Assembly: GCA_913061025.1 (NCBI GenBank)
Contig: CAJXUJ010000005.1
Coordinates: 1-24,347 of the forward strand
DNA length: 24,347 nucleotides
DNA from: an uncultured Actinomycetes bacterium
GTDB lineage: Bacteria > Actinomycetota > Actinomycetes > S36-B12
Direction: 5' to 3'
Under the pieces are notes generated by a model. That model was not told the DNA's origin. It ran no database searches and worked only from the letters and a program-made list of their open reading frames with translations. The translations under genes and the position numbers were made by a program. Positions 22,606 through 24,347 of this stretch are shown here, one piece after another (within the stretch, counting starts at the first letter, position 1; each line of letters begins with the position of its first letter).

Positions 22606-22771
22606 AATCTACGCTCAAGAGAGCCGTAGAAATGCTCGTACGTACCGCTGGCGTAGCATCATTGGGCGCCACTTGAGTTGGCGCTAACCGCCATGAACGG
22701 TCAAGATGTCGTGTAGCTGGTCCCTGGAATAGGGGGCGTAAGACGGGGTTGACAGGAAGGACGCATGTCAC

Positions 22772-22966
22772 GTGTCGGCATTGGTGTGGTGGGCGATACC
22801 CATCCTGATCACCGCTCTAGCGATTGGCGTCGTTGCGCTGCGCTCTCGGATCGGTGAGCCGAAGAGCGACCCCATGGCTGAGAGAATCCGACTCCGCGAG
22901 GCAATGGAGCGGTCCAGCAACAGCACAGCGAACCGGCAACGGCGTCCCCGCGACACCGCTCGCTAG
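22772..22966 (+). CDS. Small single-pass membrane protein
   Basis: 64 residues: MSALVWWAIPILITALAIGVVAL forms one N-terminal transmembrane helix (about 3-23), followed by a basic, polar cytoplasmic tail (RSRIGEPKSDPMAERIRLREAMERSS...) with a predicted amphipathic helix. I prefer the GTG at 22772 because its product has membrane-protein composition and its stop overlaps the next gene by 1 nt (TAGTG). An ATG at 22765 in another frame gives only a 30-residue polar product. AGGAAGGA ends 9-10 nt upstream. It is probably an accessory of the PDZ-Lon-like membrane protease; no named family. Confidence 0.72.
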   Translation: MSALVWWAIPILITALAIGVVALRSRIGEPKSDPMAERIRLREAMERSSNSTANRQRRPRDTAR

Positions 22967-24069
22967 TGACCCGTCGACTTCCCCACGTGCGCGACTGGTG
23001 GTCGCGGTTACGCGGTATCAGCCCACGCGCCCGAGTGGCTCTCGTCAGCGCGACGGCCTTGGCGATCCTCGTAACGATCGCGCTCGTTCTGCCTGTTCCG
23101 TACGTGAAATTGGCGCCCGGTCCCACCTTCAATGTGATTGGTGAAGAAGGCGACGAACCGTTCCTTTCGATAACCGGCACCACCACCTATCCCGTCACCG
23201 GCAACCTGGACATGACAACGGTGCGTGAGTCCGGTGGCCCACGAGGCGGATTGACCTTCGTTGAAGCGATCGGTGCCTGGTTCAGCACTGCCGACGCAGT
23301 GGTCCCTCGGGAACTGATCTACCCCGATGACGTCACCGGGGATGAGGTTCGACAGCGGCAGGCGCGCTTGTTCAGCACATCGGAGTCCGACGCTATTGGA
23401 GCTGCCCTCGGCTATCTCGACATTCCGGCCACAACCGAAGTCGTCGCCACTGCGGTCTTGGATGACGCGCCTGCAGGCAGCGTGTTCGAGCCTCGTGATG
23501 CGATCGTGGCGATTGATGGAATCCCGATCGAGACACCGTCTGACGTCGTCGAGGCTGTGCAAGCGCAGCCCATCGGAACGTCGTTCACCTTCGAGGTTGA
23601 GCGTCAAGGTGAGAGAGTCGAATTCGACGTCGAATCTGCTGAGAACCCTGACAATCCCGGCAAGCCTTACCTGGGAGTGACCGTCGGGGTCTACATCACT
23701 CCGGACTTCGATATCGACTTCACGTTGCAGGACGTTGGCGGTCCCAGCGCAGGATTGATGTTCGCCACCGGAATCATCGACAAACTCACTCCGGAGGATC
23801 TCACCGGCGGCGGGTACGTCGCGGGTACCGGAACTATCAAGCCAGACGGAACCGTGGGTCCGATCGGTGGTATCCGGCAGAAACTCGCAGGAGCCCGGGA
23901 CGCTGGCGCGGAACTGTTCGTGATGCCGGAGCGCCACTGCGCAGAGGCGCAGGGCCATATTCCCGACGGCCTGCAGGTGGTACCGGTCGCCACCCTCGAT
24001 GAGGCCATATCGGCGATTCGGTCATGGGTGGCAGGTGAACCCACCGCGGCCTGCCCTGCGCAGGACTGA
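22966..24069 (+). CDS. Membrane-anchored PDZ / Lon-like (S16) serine protease, YlbL/Rv3194c type
   Basis: 367 residues. A basic N-terminus precedes one transmembrane helix (26-47), placing the rest outside the membrane. A PDZ domain lies at about 155-225 (DDAPAGSVFEPRDAIVAIDG). The C-terminal Lon-type protease domain has the catalytic Ser in GGPSAGLMFA (S261) and the Lys in IGGIRQKLAGA (K306), forming the Ser-Lys dyad. The order TM-PDZ-S16 is that of the YlbL family, involved in extracytoplasmic protein quality control. The start is a GTG at 22966, overlapping the upstream stop. A leaderless promoter for the next gene follows its stop codon. Confidence 0.93.
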   Translation: MTRRLPHVRDWWSRLRGISPRARVALVSATALAILVTIALVLPVPYVKLAPGPTFNVIGEEGDEPFLSITGTTTYPVTGNLDMTTVRESGGPRGGLTFVEAIGAWFSTADAVVPRELIYPDDVTGDEVRQRQARLFSTSESDAIGAALGYLDIPATTEVVATAVLDDAPAGSVFEPRDAIVAIDGIPIETPSDVVEAVQAQPIGTSFTFEVERQGERVEFDVESAENPDNPGKPYLGVTVGVYITPDFDIDFTLQDVGGPSAGLMFATGIIDKLTPEDLTGGGYVAGTGTIKPDGTVGPIGGIRQKLAGARDAGAELFVMPERHCAEAQGHIPDGLQVVPVATLDEAISAIRSWVAGEPTAACPAQD

Positions 24070-24084
24070 TCACCCAACGTGTCG

Positions 24085-24090
24085 TAGGTT
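24085..24090 (+). promoter_or_regulatory. -10 element of the UPF0182 gene (leaderless)
   Basis: TAGGTT fits TAnnnT and lies 6 nt before the GTG at 24097. The same hexamer, TAGGTT, at the same distance precedes the zinc-ribbon gene at 670. Confidence 0.45.
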
Positions 24091-24096
24091 CGGTAT

Positions 24097-24347
24097 GTGA
24101 CATTCAACTTCCCCACGGGGGGTACAGGCGCAGAGGCTCCGGAGCGTCGTCGTGGGGGAGTCCTGCTCCCCACCATCGGGGTCCTTGCGGCAATCGTTGT
24201 TTCGTTCGTTCTCTTCACCGGCTTTTACACGGACTGGCTGTGGTTCACCTCGGTGGACAAGCCGCAGGTGTACACGATCGCCATCGTGACGCGGGGTCTG
24301 CTGTTCCTCGCATTCGGGATCGTGATGGCGCTTGTCGTGCTGGCAGC
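24097..24347 (+). CDS. UPF0182 family membrane protein (N-terminal part, 3' truncated)
   Basis: 83 complete codons run to the window end without a stop. The protein starts with a GTG (VTFNFPTGG), then a basic stretch (PERRRGG). A transmembrane helix (VLLPTIGVLAAIVVSFVLF) leads into the diagnostic FYTDWLWFTSV, and a second helix begins (IVTRGLLFLAFGIVMALVVL). UPF0182 proteins are large (about 900-1000 residues) actinobacterial integral membrane proteins of unknown function. Placement next to the PDZ-Lon gene matches Rv3193c-Rv3194c (from memory). Confidence 0.9.
   Translation, partial: MTFNFPTGGTGAEAPERRRGGVLLPTIGVLAAIVVSFVLFTGFYTDWLWFTSVDKPQVYTIAIVTRGLLFLAFGIVMALVVLA

Larger units (their letters stand above)
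22468..22690 (+). ncRNA. Candidate structured RNA or long 5' leader
   Basis: Behind the promoter come, in order: a 71-nt hairpin (22471-22541), three 14-bp tandem repeats (22564-22605), a hairpin CTACG-CTC/GAG-C-CGTAG (22609-22629), a bulged hairpin ATGC..TACG/CGTA-GCAT (22632-22659) and GCGCCA/TGGCGC (22666-22684). No coding frame with plausible content spans it. There is no T tract at the end, so it may be either a separate RNA with a processed or Rho-dependent 3' end, or the leader of the operon at 22772. It does not show the RNase P, tmRNA or SRP RNA signatures that I know. The 3' boundary is a guess. Confidence 0.4.

Noticed and set aside
22468..22690. RNase P RNA, tmRNA or SRP RNA
   Set aside because: The conserved cores I know are absent: the GAGGAAAGTCC-type P RNA core, the tRNA-like CCA end of tmRNA, and the GGAAGCAGC-type SRP loop. 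TCAGGTCC resembles part of 4.5S RNA but lacks the paired context.
22765..22857. 30-codon frame from the ATG at 22765
   Set aside because: It is closer to the ribosome-binding site, but the product is polar with no features. The GTG at 22772 in the next frame gives a membrane protein whose stop overlaps the PDZ-Lon gene.
23008..23958. 316-codon minus-strand frame opposite the PDZ-Lon-like gene
   Set aside because: The plus-strand product has a TM segment, a PDZ domain and a Ser-Lys dyad. The antisense frame has none and looks like codon-bias readthrough.

Overview
The window is a gene-dense, visibly GC-rich segment of an actinobacterial chromosome. The lineage call rests on gene content and order. 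The middle and right parts contain an AdnA/AdnB helicase-nuclease pair, NudC, a mycoredoxin, a UvrD2 helicase with a tetracysteine-HRDC tail, an ABC1 kinase, a ThiF/TOMM-like protein, a DUF2342-type metalloprotease homologue, a PDZ-Lon-like membrane protease and a UPF0182 protein. From memory, this matches the Mycobacterium tuberculosis Rv3193c-Rv3202c neighbourhood, but without whiB7 and the potassium-channel gene and with several lineage-specific insertions. The genus cannot be read from the sequence. Short intergenic gaps, interlocked convergent stop codons and many apparently leaderless starts suggest a compact genome.

Layout. 1-81 is the end of an unidentified plus-strand gene. 78-3551 is a minus-strand group: a flippase-like/LPG-synthase transmembrane protein carrying a pseudokinase-like domain, a CDGSH iron-sulfur protein, a zinc-ribbon-like microprotein and a small membrane protein. 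3590-10068 is the two-gene adnA-adnB operon with an ATGA start/stop overlap. 10065-11333 (minus) is an acyltransferase-3. 11377-12327 (plus) is nudC, convergent with the mycoredoxin gene (12324-12599, minus). 12693-13322 (minus) is a membrane-anchored DM13 protein, divergent from a small membrane protein (13441-13980) that leads into uvrD2 (14015-16087). 16084-18370 (minus) is the ThiF/TOMM-like plus ABC1-kinase pair. 18471-19781 (minus) is an M20 peptidase. 19994-20149 is a 51-residue DUF5679 protein, closed by a 17-bp-stem terminator. 20271-22231 is the metalloprotease homologue plus a NUDIX hydrolase. 22232-22771 is a long intergenic region. 22772 to the end is a small membrane protein, the PDZ-Lon-like protease and the truncated start of a UPF0182 gene.

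How the genes fit together. AdnAB (double-strand-break resection) and UvrD2 give three UvrD-family motors in about 12.5 kb. NudC (NAD(H) pyrophosphatase/decapping family), mycoredoxin, the CDGSH protein and the DM13 protein point to redox and nucleotide quality control. The right end is a membrane-proteostasis operon.

The least explained part is 22232-22771. It contains a likely NUDIX terminator, four DnaA-box-like motifs, a good promoter (TTGACT-18-TAGCGT), a 71-nt long-range hairpin directly at the predicted transcript start, three tandem 14-bp repeats and three further hairpins. It may be an undescribed structured RNA or a long 5' leader of the protease operon. Two architectural patterns also stand out. 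All four convergent gene pairs overlap by exactly 4 bp at their stop codons. Eleven gene starts lack a Shine-Dalgarno sequence but have an NAnnnT hexamer 6-7 nt upstream.
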